Positions 46,063 through 54,945 of a stretch of DNA of 64,000 nucleotides are shown here, piece by piece. The notes under the pieces were generated by a model. That model saw only the letters and a program-made list of their open reading frames with translations, ran no database searches and was not told the origin of the DNA. The translations under genes were made by a program, and so were the position numbers. The stretch is from an uncultured Aquimarina sp. GTDB lineage: Bacteria; Bacteroidota; Bacteroidia; Flavobacteriales; Flavobacteriaceae. The DNA lies in NCBI GenBank assembly GCA_947496705.1, contig CANMDW010000019.1, positions 43,796-107,795 of the forward strand, given 5' to 3'. The first letter of the stretch is position 1. The number at the start of each line of letters is the position of its first letter.

Positions 46063-49059
46063 TTAAAATGATAATCCTACATTGATACCTATGCTACGAC
46101 TAGATGGGGAACCAAATATATCAACCCCCTGCAAACCGTTACCTGTACTCAACGACACATTTGGGTCGTAGGGAGCATCTTTATATAAAAAGAATAAATT
46201 TCTTCCAATAACCGAAGCACTTATAGCGTTGAAAAAATTATTATCATTCAGCTTAAAATTATATCCCAGGGATAATTCTGCCAATCGGATGTTGGTTGCA
46301 TCGTATACGTACTCACTCGTAAATCCGCTTCGTCCCCCTATACTTTGATAAAAATCTCCCGCAGGAATGCTTACTTCAGAATTAGAGCTTTCATCAAAAA
46401 TAAGAACTTCACCTGGTCTGTTTATTGTACTTTCTCCATCTGCTATAGCTTCAGTAAGGCTCATTACTTCGCCTCCAAATTTTCCATCAATTAGAAAATT
46501 TAATGTAAAGTTTTTATAAGAAATTGTATTGTTCCATCCTAAAGTAAAGTCTGGATTTGCATTTCCTAAAAGATCAAAACCTCCTTCAGAGTCATCGTTA
46601 GGTTCTGCTTGATTAAAATTACCTTCAGCATTTCTAACTGGTAATCCGTCCTCATTTCGCAATAGTCTTCTCCCATAGATATCTCCAAAAGAACCGCCTT
46701 CACGAATCAATAATGCATAGGCATTCACTTCTATAGGTGTTATCTCTATAAAATCTCTGTCCAGGATATCGCTTAATTCAATGATTTCGTTTTCGTTATA
46801 AGAAAAATTAATATTAGAATTCCATTTTAATTTTTCATTTCTAATGGGTACAATAGTAAGAGAGGCTTCAACCCCTTTATTTTCAAAGTCTCCACCATTA
46901 AAGGCACTGAGATCGGCTCCTGTATTTGCCTGTGCTCTTACGGTTAAAAATTGATCAATTGTATTGGTTTTGTAATACCCGATATCAAATCCGAATCGAT
47001 TGTCAAAAAATTTCCATTCTGTCCCAACTTCGTAAGATTTTTGTTTTTCTGGTCGTAACTCTTCCAATGGCCTTATTACTGGTTGATTAAGTCCCTGACC
47101 TGCAGGACCTACGAAAGACAAAGGGTTGTTAACAAAACTTGGAATATCGTTACCTACTTCTGCATAAGAAGCTCTTATTTTGGCAAACGTGATACTTTCA
47201 GGCATATCGAACATTTCGGATAGTACTGTTGTAATTCCGAATGACGGATAAAAATAAGATTCGTTAACCGTTGAAGACCAATCATTTCTTGCCGTAAGAT
47301 CTAGGTAGAGCATTTCTTTATATCCTAAAGTTGCGCTTCCAAAAATAGATTGTACTTCTTTTTGTTCTGCTATTGTTTGCTGTAAAATAGGATTAGACCC
47401 GTCACCTAATTCAAAGTTGGAAATAGTAAATATATTGGGGACTAATAGACGCCCACCCATACTTGAATCTAGCAATAACCCTTCTCCCAAATCTGATCTC
47501 CTTATACTTGTACCTATATTTGCATTAACGGAAAAATTATCTGCAAAAAAAGTAGTAATAGTTGCTATCACATCTCCATATAATTGAAGATCCTCTACTT
47601 CGTTGTATAAAAATCGGCCTTTAGCTGGAGCGAGTGTCGTATTCGTGGTAGCAAACATTCTTCTTTCAAATGTATACATGTTTTTGTCGTAACTACCCCG
47701 CGTCTGTACTGTTAACCAATCATTAAATTTGTACTTTAACGATACTGATGCAAGTAACTTCTGGTTTTTGTCATCACTCGCGTTTCTGTTTACGATCCAA
47801 TATGGGTTCTGATCAATCAAATCACTTCCTTCTCTAAACCAACGTTGTGCCATTAGGTTTCTATCAGGATTAAATTCTTCAAAGTTTTCATAATCTCTTA
47901 ATGTTTCTCCTTCAGCGTTAAAAGTATACACTCCTACTAATGGGTTGTAATACAATCCTGATATAGGTTTATTTCTAATACTTTGCGTAGAAAGTAACAC
48001 ACTGGCGTCAACAGTTAGCCGATCATTTAACAATTTTGCTGTTTCTCTTAAATTTAAAGTATGTCTTTTTACATTATGGGTGGGTATTATACCTTCTGCA
48101 AACGTGTTGGCATAAGAGAAATACGTTTGGGCATGCTCGGTTCCACCTGATATTGAAATAGCATTAATAGCAGTTGAGCCGTTATTTAAAAAGCTATCAA
48201 CCCCATCTTGCGCTTTATCATTGAAGTCTAATAGGTATGCAGGTTGATCAACTGTGATGTTTGAAGATACATTTACTTTAAAATCACCAGACTTTCCTTT
48301 CTTAGTTGTAATTAACACTACACCATTAGATCCCTGGCTACCATACAAAGCTGAGGCAGAAGCACCTCGTAAAATAGTAATACTCTCTATGTCTTCGGGA
48401 TTAATTAAAGACAAAGCATCCCCACCGTCTCTATTTCCGGCATTGTCGATATCTCCAAATGATCGATTAGGTTGAATAGCCGAATTGTTGAGAATAGGAA
48501 TCCCGTCGATTACATACAAGGGTTGATTATCTCTTGTAGAAGTATTACCTCTAATAGTGAGTTTTACAGATCCTCCTACACCAGAAGCACTTCGGTTTAT
48601 TACCACCCCTGCCACTTTCCCCGATAGGCTATTTACCGGATTTGCATCTTTTACTTTAGTCAACTCTTCAGCATTAATATCCTGAGCCGCATAGGTTAAT
48701 GATTTCCTGCTTTTTTGAATTCCTAAAGCGGTCACTACCACATCTTCGAGTTCCTCCAGATCCTGCTCCATGGCAATATCTATAATATCCGATGTTCCTA
48801 CCGTTACCGTTATCGTTTTAAGACCCAGGTAACTAAACTCTACAGCCTCTCCCAGAGATGCCTGAATAGTATACCTCCCATCAAAATCTGTTTGTACTCC
48901 TCTTGTTGTTCCTTTAACAACAACATTAACCCCTGGAATTGGTGATGCACTTTCATCTGCAGAAGTTACTGTTCCCGTAATTGTTTTTTCTTGTGCTTTT
49001 ACCTGTTCAATAATCAGAAAAGATAAAAAAGCAGAAAAAATCAAAATAGTTTTTTTCAT
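46063..49059 (-). CDS. SusC/RagA family TonB-dependent outer membrane transporter
   Basis: The 998-residue protein has a signal peptide, an N-terminal carboxypeptidase-D-like beta-sandwich (TITGTVTSADESASPIPGVNVVVKGTTRG split over ~25-100), a TonB-box-like segment (LEDVVVTALGIQ), a plug domain (VKDANPVNSLSGKVAGVVI, LYVIDGIPILN, GASASALYGSQGSNGVVLITT) and a 22-strand-type barrel ending in the aromatic FGSPSSRSIGINVGLSF. It imports large oligomers with TonB energy together with the SusD lid encoded next. In this context chitooligosaccharide import is most likely. It is divergent from a LytTR regulator gene, with 552 bases between. Confidence 0.95.
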   Translation of the reverse strand: MKKTILIFSAFLSFLIIEQVKAQEKTITGTVTSADESASPIPGVNVVVKGTTRGVQTDFDGRYTIQASLGEAVEFSYLGLKTITVTVGTSDIIDIAMEQDLEELEDVVVTALGIQKSRKSLTYAAQDINAEELTKVKDANPVNSLSGKVAGVVINRSASGVGGSVKLTIRGNTSTRDNQPLYVIDGIPILNNSAIQPNRSFGDIDNAGNRDGGDALSLINPEDIESITILRGASASALYGSQGSNGVVLITTKKGKSGDFKVNVSSNITVDQPAYLLDFNDKAQDGVDSFLNNGSTAINAISISGGTEHAQTYFSYANTFAEGIIPTHNVKRHTLNLRETAKLLNDRLTVDASVLLSTQSIRNKPISGLYYNPLVGVYTFNAEGETLRDYENFEEFNPDRNLMAQRWFREGSDLIDQNPYWIVNRNASDDKNQKLLASVSLKYKFNDWLTVQTRGSYDKNMYTFERRMFATTNTTLAPAKGRFLYNEVEDLQLYGDVIATITTFFADNFSVNANIGTSIRRSDLGEGLLLDSSMGGRLLVPNIFTISNFELGDGSNPILQQTIAEQKEVQSIFGSATLGYKEMLYLDLTARNDWSSTVNESYFYPSFGITTVLSEMFDMPESITFAKIRASYAEVGNDIPSFVNNPLSFVGPAGQGLNQPVIRPLEELRPEKQKSYEVGTEWKFFDNRFGFDIGYYKTNTIDQFLTVRAQANTGADLSAFNGGDFENKGVEASLTIVPIRNEKLKWNSNINFSYNENEIIELSDILDRDFIEITPIEVNAYALLIREGGSFGDIYGRRLLRNEDGLPVRNAEGNFNQAEPNDDSEGGFDLLGNANPDFTLGWNNTISYKNFTLNFLIDGKFGGEVMSLTEAIADGESTINRPGEVLIFDESSNSEVSIPAGDFYQSIGGRSGFTSEYVYDATNIRLAELSLGYNFKLNDNNFFNAISASVIGRNLFFLYKDAPYDPNVSLSTGNGLQGVDIFGSPSSRSIGINVGLSF

Positions 49060-49161
49060 GAAATTAAGATTGATTTGTTTATTTTTCTCCTTATAAAGGT
49101 AGATACGAATAAAATTGAAAAGGAAATTAAATATCCAAACAACATAAAAAAAACAATAAAC

Positions 49162-49185
49162 AACACTTTTTCGAATACAAGTGTT
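49162..49185. promoter_or_regulatory. Inverted repeat upstream of susC, possible operator
   Basis: Perfect 7-bp arms AACACTT and AAGTGTT are separated by ten bases, about 105-125 bases upstream of the susC start. The geometry suits a dimeric regulator; a link to the HTCS or LytTR proteins is only a guess. Confidence 0.35.
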
Positions 49186-49406
49186 TTAGAAATTGATCTA
49201 TTTTAAAATAATCAGACAACTATTTTGTTTTTAAACAAAAAAACACATAATTTTTTCACGTTTTTTAACCATTTCGCACAAAAAAACAATAAAAATAAAT
49301 ATGGAACCGGAGCATCAAAACTGTTGAATTCAATATTTGGCAGGATATGTTTAGTGAAATGAACTACCTTGAGGCAGAGCCATCGAGGTATAGAATCAAG
49401 ACCGTT

Positions 49407-49420
49407 CCGATAATTATCGG
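49407..49420. repeat. 14-base palindrome within dispersed repeat cluster
   Basis: CCGATAATTATCGG is perfectly self-complementary. It lies in a cluster of REP-like sequence upstream of the LytTR gene at 49612. Confidence 0.6.
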
Positions 49421-49485
49421 GGCTACAAGAATCAAGAGACAAGACTAAAATTTTGTCCTGATTCCTGGCCTGTCTAACTGATGTC

Positions 49486-49520
49486 AGCCAGGTAGATTCT
49501 AGTAATCTTGGTTCTTGTGC
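49486..49520. repeat. Dispersed intergenic repeat, copy 2
   Basis: Shares the CCAGGTAGATTCT core and a following TAAT-C-TGG pattern with the segment at 42030-42085, in the same orientation. Confidence 0.5.
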
Positions 49521-49611
49521 TAAAACCTAAATATATGTTAACACCCGAGGCAAAGCCTGCTTGGATCGGCAGATAGACCTCGGAGAATTCTATTGATTAA
49601 AATTCTATAGT

Positions 49612-50337
49612 ATGACCATAAAATGCATAATTATCGATGACGAACCTTTGGCCATAAAAGTGATCGAATCACATCTGGCAGAATTCAAAAATATAGAATT
49701 GGTGGACACCTTTAACAACCCGTTAAATGCCCTCCAAATTATTGAAAGTGGTACTATTGATGCTATGTTTTTAGATATTAATATGCCCGGAGTAAGTGGT
49801 TTAGACTTTATTAAAAACAGCAGACACGATTATCACATCATTATTACTACTGCGTATAGAGAATATGCGGTAGAAAGTTTCGAACTCGATGTCCTGGATT
49901 ATTTGGTGAAACCCATACCTTTCAGCAGGTTCTTAAAGACAGTCAATAAATTAAATCAGGTGATCAACAAAACGTCATCCAAAACTGGTGGGTATACAGC
50001 CAATAAAGAACCATATATTTTCCTTAAAGTTGATAAAAGACTAGTAAAAATCATGCTTAAGGATATTTTATATATCGAAAGCTTAAAAGATTACATAAAG
50101 GTCGTTACCCTTCAGGGTAATTATTTGGTGCATAAATCCCTAACCGGTGTTACCGAAGAATTACCTGACTCCAATTTTATCCGTGTTCACCGGTCTTATA
50201 CCATAGCTGTTGATAAAATAAAATCTGTTGAAGGAAATCTGGTTGAGATTAATTCTAAAAGAATTCCTATTGGCCGCAACTATGTAAAACACGCAAAAGA
50301 AACCATTTTTAGTAACAATAAAGATTTAAACATATAA
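49612..50337 (+). CDS. LytTR family response regulator (copy 2)
   Basis: The 241-residue protein has a receiver domain (IIDDEPLAIKVIESHL, phosphoacceptor Asp in AMFLDINMPG near 54, YLVKPI) and a LytTR DNA-binding domain (ILYIESLKDYIKVVT, FIRVHRSYTIAVDKI). It is a whole-length paralogue of the regulator at 32864. No kinase gene is adjacent, so the LytS-like kinase at 27454 or one outside the window should be its partner. It is divergent from susC and 11 bases upstream of the SSS symporter, so it probably regulates one or both. Confidence 0.92.
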   Translation: MTIKCIIIDDEPLAIKVIESHLAEFKNIELVDTFNNPLNALQIIESGTIDAMFLDINMPGVSGLDFIKNSRHDYHIIITTAYREYAVESFELDVLDYLVKPIPFSRFLKTVNKLNQVINKTSSKTGGYTANKEPYIFLKVDKRLVKIMLKDILYIESLKDYIKVVTLQGNYLVHKSLTGVTEELPDSNFIRVHRSYTIAVDKIKSVEGNLVEINSKRIPIGRNYVKHAKETIFSNNKDLNI

Positions 50338-50348
50338 AAATCACCTGA

Positions 50349-52289
50349 ATGATCACATTATCTACCCTAGACCTTATTCTCATATTTTCTTTTTTTACCA
50401 TTACCTTAGTCATCGGCATCGTAGTATCCAAAAAATCCGGAAAGAATACCAGTGAGTATTTCCTTTCGGGACGTAATATGCCATGGTGGCTTTTGGGGCT
50501 ATCGATGGTAGCAACCACATTTTCTACAGATACTCCCAATCTGGTGACCGATATTGTTCGCAAAAACGGGGTCTCTGGCAACTGGGCCTGGTGGGCCTTC
50601 TTGATTACAGGATTGTTAACGGTATTTGTCTATGCCAAACTATGGCGAAAATCTAATGTTAATACCGACATCGAGTTCTATGACCTGCGTTATGGTGGTA
50701 AACCTGCACATTTTCTTAGAGGTTTCAGAGCTATTTACCTCGGTGTGATCTTTAATGTATTAGCAATGTCGGGGGTAACCCTGGCAGCCATTAAAATCGG
50801 ACAGGTAATGCTAGGCCTTTCTCCACTGGAAACCGTTGGAATAGCCTCTGTAGTTACCGTGATTTTTAGTGCTATCGGTGGCTTTAAAGGGGTCGTCTAT
50901 ACAGACTTTGTTCTATTCTTTACCGCTATGGCAGGAGCAATTGGCGCTGCTTACTATATTGTAAACTTACCCGAAGTTGATGGCGTTGCCAATCTGATCA
51001 CTCATCCTCAGGTAGCTAATAAAATTTCGCTGTTACCAGATTTTAATAATACAGAACTGGTGATTTTGCTGTTGATCATACCCTTATCTGTTCAATGGTG
51101 GAGTTCATGGTATCCTGGCGGAGAGCCTGGTGGTGGTGGATATATTGCACAACGTATGCTTGCTGCAAAAAACGAGAATCATGCTATTGGCGCAACATTT
51201 TTCTTTAATATTATGCATATTGCACTACGGCCATGGCCATGGATTTTGGTGGCATTGGCATCACTGGTTTTATATCCTAAAGACGATATAAACACTATGG
51301 AAAGCGCCAAAAAGAGCTATATAGAAATGCAACAACTCTCAGAAACAAGAGCCCTTAACGATACCGAAAAAAATCAGATGGACACCTATTATTTTGCATC
51401 CGAAGGGCTTACGGCGATTCGTGAAGCTTTTCCAGAAGATAAAGTCCAGAAAGATAAGATAGGTCATGATTTAGCCTATTCTGCGATGTTGACACGGCTA
51501 CCTTCTGGTCTGCTGGGCATTGTACTGGCTTCTTTGATCGCAGCTTTTATGTCTACTATCTCAACACATCTTAACTGGGGGTCTTCCTATATCGTGAATG
51601 ATTTCTATAAACAGCAAATACATAAAAAAGCATCTGAAAAAGAATTGGTAACAGTCGGTAGGATTTCAACAGCAATTTTGATGATCCTAAGTGCACTACT
51701 TGCATTAATGCTCACCAATGCCAAACAGCTCTTTGACTACATCATTATGTTTGGGGCCGGTACGGGGCTTATTTTTATCCTAAGATGGTTCTGGTGGCGA
51801 ATCAATGCCTGGAGTGAGATCTCGGCTATGTTTGCCTCGGGAATAATATCTATTATTTTTAACCTCGAATCTGTAAATCTGGCACTTTTTCAGGAAGGAA
51901 TGCTCCCGGGATGGTCAAAATACCCAATAGTGGTGGGTATCACAACAATTATTTGGCTTGCTGTAACCTATTTAACAAAACCCGAAGACGATAAAGTATT
52001 GTTCGACTTTTATAAAAAAATACAACCCGGCGGACCCGGTTGGAATGCTACCTTACGAAACGCTGAAAAAAAACAAGTTACTATTAAAACTGATTTTAGC
52101 CAATGGAGTGTGCCTTCAGGAATTTTGGCGATGCTTGTAGGCTGCGTGCTAATTTATGGAGCACTTTTTGCAACAGGGTATTGGATCTATGGTAAATACA
52201 CATTGGGGATTATTTTAACAATAATTGTCATTATTGCCGCCTACATTTTAAGTAAGTTGTGGAAGAAAATCAGGTCTACTATTTTATGA
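50349..52289 (+). CDS. SSS family sodium:solute symporter
   Basis: A 646-residue inner-membrane protein with about 13-14 hydrophobic helices. The N-terminal sequence KKSGKNTSEYFLSGRNMPWW and STDTPNLVTDIVRKNG, and the conserved WWSSWYPGGEPGGGGYIAQRML, are typical of the SLC5/SSS branch that carries sugars and related solutes with sodium. The long soluble insertion (~310-370) and C-terminal loop are usual for the Bacteroidota members. It is 11 bases after the LytTR regulator gene and so probably co-transcribed. Uptake of GlcNAc or chitobiose is plausible from context but not shown by sequence. Confidence 0.9.
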   Translation: MITLSTLDLILIFSFFTITLVIGIVVSKKSGKNTSEYFLSGRNMPWWLLGLSMVATTFSTDTPNLVTDIVRKNGVSGNWAWWAFLITGLLTVFVYAKLWRKSNVNTDIEFYDLRYGGKPAHFLRGFRAIYLGVIFNVLAMSGVTLAAIKIGQVMLGLSPLETVGIASVVTVIFSAIGGFKGVVYTDFVLFFTAMAGAIGAAYYIVNLPEVDGVANLITHPQVANKISLLPDFNNTELVILLLIIPLSVQWWSSWYPGGEPGGGGYIAQRMLAAKNENHAIGATFFFNIMHIALRPWPWILVALASLVLYPKDDINTMESAKKSYIEMQQLSETRALNDTEKNQMDTYYFASEGLTAIREAFPEDKVQKDKIGHDLAYSAMLTRLPSGLLGIVLASLIAAFMSTISTHLNWGSSYIVNDFYKQQIHKKASEKELVTVGRISTAILMILSALLALMLTNAKQLFDYIIMFGAGTGLIFILRWFWWRINAWSEISAMFASGIISIIFNLESVNLALFQEGMLPGWSKYPIVVGITTIIWLAVTYLTKPEDDKVLFDFYKKIQPGGPGWNATLRNAEKKQVTIKTDFSQWSVPSGILAMLVGCVLIYGALFATGYWIYGKYTLGIILTIIVIIAAYILSKLWKKIRSTIL

Positions 52290-52337
52290 ACTCATCTTAA
52301 CTCATGAAGCCTTGTCTGGCGTAAGACAGGCATAGCG

Positions 52338-52355
52338 TTCTGATAGCTATCAGAA
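52338..52355. repeat. 18-base perfect palindrome after the symporter gene
   Basis: TTCTGATAGCTATCAGAA is fully self-complementary. Just upstream, GCCTTGTCT and AGACAGGC form a second imperfect hairpin (about 52307-52332). Together they may act as terminator-like structures or belong to the same class of dispersed palindromes seen near 49407. Confidence 0.55.
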
Positions 52356-52494
52356 TTGGTTCTTTATCCAGACAATACTGATAAATTATATAAGCATAGA
52401 GTTCCTTAATGTGCAATCCAACAAGAATAGATAATCAAAACTGTTCTTGTCTTTGCTTCTTTGTAACTTTGCTGCATCATAATACTATAAAACA

Positions 52495-54123
52495 ATGAAC
52501 AAATCATTTCTATTATCAATAGTTATATTTCAAACGCTACTACTATCTGCCCAGGAACCCAAATTCACTCGTCAGGATTCTCTTCGCGGCTCTATCACAC
52601 CAGAACGCGAATGGTGGGACCTCACCTATTATCATCTGGATATTGCTGTAGACCCTGATAATAGATCAATTAAAGGCAAAAACACCATTCAATACAAAGT
52701 TTTGAAAGGGCACAATGTCATGCAAATTGACCTGCAGCCACCGTTAAAAATTGAAAAAGTAGTACAGGATGATCATGAGTTAAAAGTAATATCTGAAGGA
52801 AATGCACATTTTATAACAATCACTGCAGAACAAAAAGAAAATGACATGAACACCATCGAAGTTTTTTATAGTGGAAAACCTCGTGAAGCAGTTCGTGCTC
52901 CCTGGGATGGGGGAATCTCCTGGAAAAAAGACGAGAACGGAAAACACTTTGTAGCTTCTTCTTGTCAGGGATTGGGAGCAAGTGTCTGGTGGCCCAATAA
53001 AGATCATATGTATGACGAAGTAGATAGTTTGCTCATTAGCGTAAATGTCCCAAAGGATTTGATGAATGTTTCCAACGGAAGGTTGCGCAGTGTAGAAGAA
53101 CATGATACTACCAAAACATTCCATTGGTTTGTGAGTAATCCAATCAACAACTACGGGGTGAATATCAATATCGGGGATTATGTGCATTTTGGAGAGAAAT
53201 ACGAAGGGGAAAAAGGTATTTTGGATATGGATTATTATATTTTAAGAGATCATATAGAAAAAGCCAAAAAACAGTTCAAAGATGCTCCCAAGATGATGAA
53301 AGCCTTTGAACATTGGTTTGGCCCCTATCCATTTTATGAAGATAGCTTTAAACTGGTAGAAGTACCTTATCTGGGCATGGAGCACCAAAGCTCTGTAACC
53401 TACGGAAACCAATATGTAAATGGATATCTGGGGAATGACCTTTCAGATTCTGGCTGGGGAATGAAATTTGATTTTATCATCATTCACGAATCCGGCCATG
53501 AATGGTTTGCAAACAATATCACCTATAAAGATGCAGCCGATATGTGGATTCATGAAGGTTTTACCGCTTATTCAGAAAATTTGTTTCTGGATTATTATTA
53601 TGGTAAAAAAGCAGCTTCAGCATATGTAATTGGTACAAGAAAGAGGATCCAAAATGATCGGCCGGTCATTGGCACCTACCATGTGAACCATGAAGGCTCC
53701 AGTGATATGTACTACAAAGGAGCCAATATGCTGCACACCCTACGTCAACTCATAGAGGATGATGAAAAATGGAGAGCCGTTTTAAGAGGATTAAACAAAC
53801 AATTTTATCATCAAACTGTGACAACCAGGCAAATCGAAGAATATATCAGCAAGAAAACCAAAATTGATCTTACAGAGTTTTTTGAACAATACCTGAGAAC
53901 AACAAAAATCCCTATCCTTGAATACGCTTTTAAAAAAGGAAAACTGAAGTATCGATATACAAATATCATAGAAAAATTTGATATGCCAGTACGAATTTTT
54001 ATAGACGATACTCCACAATGGATACAACCCAATGCAGATTGGCAAACTATAGAGCTTAAAGGAGAAAAACTAAGTGTGGATCCTAATTTTTATGTGAAGG
54101 TGAAAGAACTACTAAACAAATGA
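52495..54123 (+). CDS. Secreted M1 family metallopeptidase
   Basis: Signal peptide (cut near residue 19, LSAQ), an N-terminal M1 beta-sandwich (YYHLDIAVDPDNRSIKGKNTI), and the gluzincin site HESGHEWFANN followed 18 residues later by the third ligand in WIHEGFTAYSENL. The exopeptidase-type GxMEN motif is replaced by LGMEHQSSVTYG, common in Bacteroidota M1 enzymes. At 542 residues it lacks the large C-terminal domain of aminopeptidase N. It probably trims peptides in the periplasm. The stop overlaps the next start by four bases (ATGA), so translation is coupled. Confidence 0.9.
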   Translation: MNKSFLLSIVIFQTLLLSAQEPKFTRQDSLRGSITPEREWWDLTYYHLDIAVDPDNRSIKGKNTIQYKVLKGHNVMQIDLQPPLKIEKVVQDDHELKVISEGNAHFITITAEQKENDMNTIEVFYSGKPREAVRAPWDGGISWKKDENGKHFVASSCQGLGASVWWPNKDHMYDEVDSLLISVNVPKDLMNVSNGRLRSVEEHDTTKTFHWFVSNPINNYGVNINIGDYVHFGEKYEGEKGILDMDYYILRDHIEKAKKQFKDAPKMMKAFEHWFGPYPFYEDSFKLVEVPYLGMEHQSSVTYGNQYVNGYLGNDLSDSGWGMKFDFIIIHESGHEWFANNITYKDAADMWIHEGFTAYSENLFLDYYYGKKAASAYVIGTRKRIQNDRPVIGTYHVNHEGSSDMYYKGANMLHTLRQLIEDDEKWRAVLRGLNKQFYHQTVTTRQIEEYISKKTKIDLTEFFEQYLRTTKIPILEYAFKKGKLKYRYTNIIEKFDMPVRIFIDDTPQWIQPNADWQTIELKGEKLSVDPNFYVKVKELLNK

Positions 54124-54926
54124 AAATCTACTTCCCGCAATGGCAAGGTTCTGGCACTGGACAAGGTATCGAAGACGGTGCAAAAACAATTCTGGAATAT
54201 GTAAACGATGCTGAATTTATAAACATTCCCCTTTCTACTGCTGAAGCAGGGATAAGTGGAAAGAAAATACATGATATCAATAATTATGAGGCTATTACCG
54301 ATCAATTATCTCGCTTAAAAAAAGAAGTTGATAACAATCAACCCCAGACTATTCAGATCATTGGTGGAGATTGTGGCCTTGAGATTGTTCCTGTGTCCTA
54401 TTTAAATCAAAAGTATCCCAAATTGGGTGTCATCTGGTTTGATGCCCATGCAGATATCAATCGCCCTTGTGACTCTCCCAGTTGTAATTTTCATGGGATG
54501 CCATTGAGAACATTATTGGGTGAAGGAGAAAAAAACATGAATCCCCTGCTGTTTTCTACAATCCAGGCTTCACAGATTCATTATATAGGGTTACGAGATA
54601 TCGATGATGCAGAGCAGGAAAGAATTGATAACGGAAATATATATGCCCCGACCAAATTAGATATTGAAGATGTAGTACAAATCTTAACATCAAAGAAAAT
54701 CACACATCTTTATCTGCACTTTGATTTTGATTGCCTGGAACCTGCTGATTATGATAAAACCTATTATCGGGTGCCAAATGGTTTAAAAATCGAAGAAGCT
54801 GAAACATGTATCAAAGCATTACAGCATCATTTTACCATCGCAGGAAGCAGTGTTTTAGAATCTGTCGCTATTTCTTCTTCAGAATTAAAACCCATAGAAA
54901 ATATCATTAAAATGCTGATGCTTTGA
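54120..54926 (+). CDS. Arginase/agmatinase family protein
   Basis: This 268-residue protein has the ureohydrolase core: GGDCGLEIVPVSY, IWFDAHADINRP and LHFDFDCLEP. The second and third motifs contain the manganese ligands in expected order. In the first motif the usual His ligand (GGDH) is Cys, and the last motif has Glu in place of the final Asp of DxDxxDP. Members of the family hydrolyse arginine, agmatine, formiminoglutamate or guanidino compounds; the substrate here is unknown and the activity could be altered. Its start overlaps the M1 peptidase stop, which suggests linked roles in peptide or amino-acid nitrogen use. Confidence 0.85.
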   Translation: MKIYFPQWQGSGTGQGIEDGAKTILEYVNDAEFINIPLSTAEAGISGKKIHDINNYEAITDQLSRLKKEVDNNQPQTIQIIGGDCGLEIVPVSYLNQKYPKLGVIWFDAHADINRPCDSPSCNFHGMPLRTLLGEGEKNMNPLLFSTIQASQIHYIGLRDIDDAEQERIDNGNIYAPTKLDIEDVVQILTSKKITHLYLHFDFDCLEPADYDKTYYRVPNGLKIEEAETCIKALQHHFTIAGSSVLESVAISSSELKPIENIIKMLML

Positions 54927-54945
54927 TTATAAAACCTACCATATT

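Larger units (their letters stand above)
49060..49611. promoter_or_regulatory. Intergenic region between susC and LytTR regulator 2
   Basis: 552 bases with the susC promoter side (49060-49200, AT-rich, with the dyad at 49162-49185) and a repeat-rich side (about 49300-49590). The latter holds two related segments with GAGGCAGAGCC and GAGGCAAAGCC, a 14-base palindrome CCGATAATTATCGG (49407-49420), and the CCAGGTAGATTCT repeat. No protein gene is supported; an antisense open frame (49212-49442) has no protein character. Confidence 0.55.

Noticed and set aside
49212..49442. 76-codon minus-strand frame between susC and the LytTR gene
   Set aside because: Overlaps the dispersed repeats, no family match or signal peptide.
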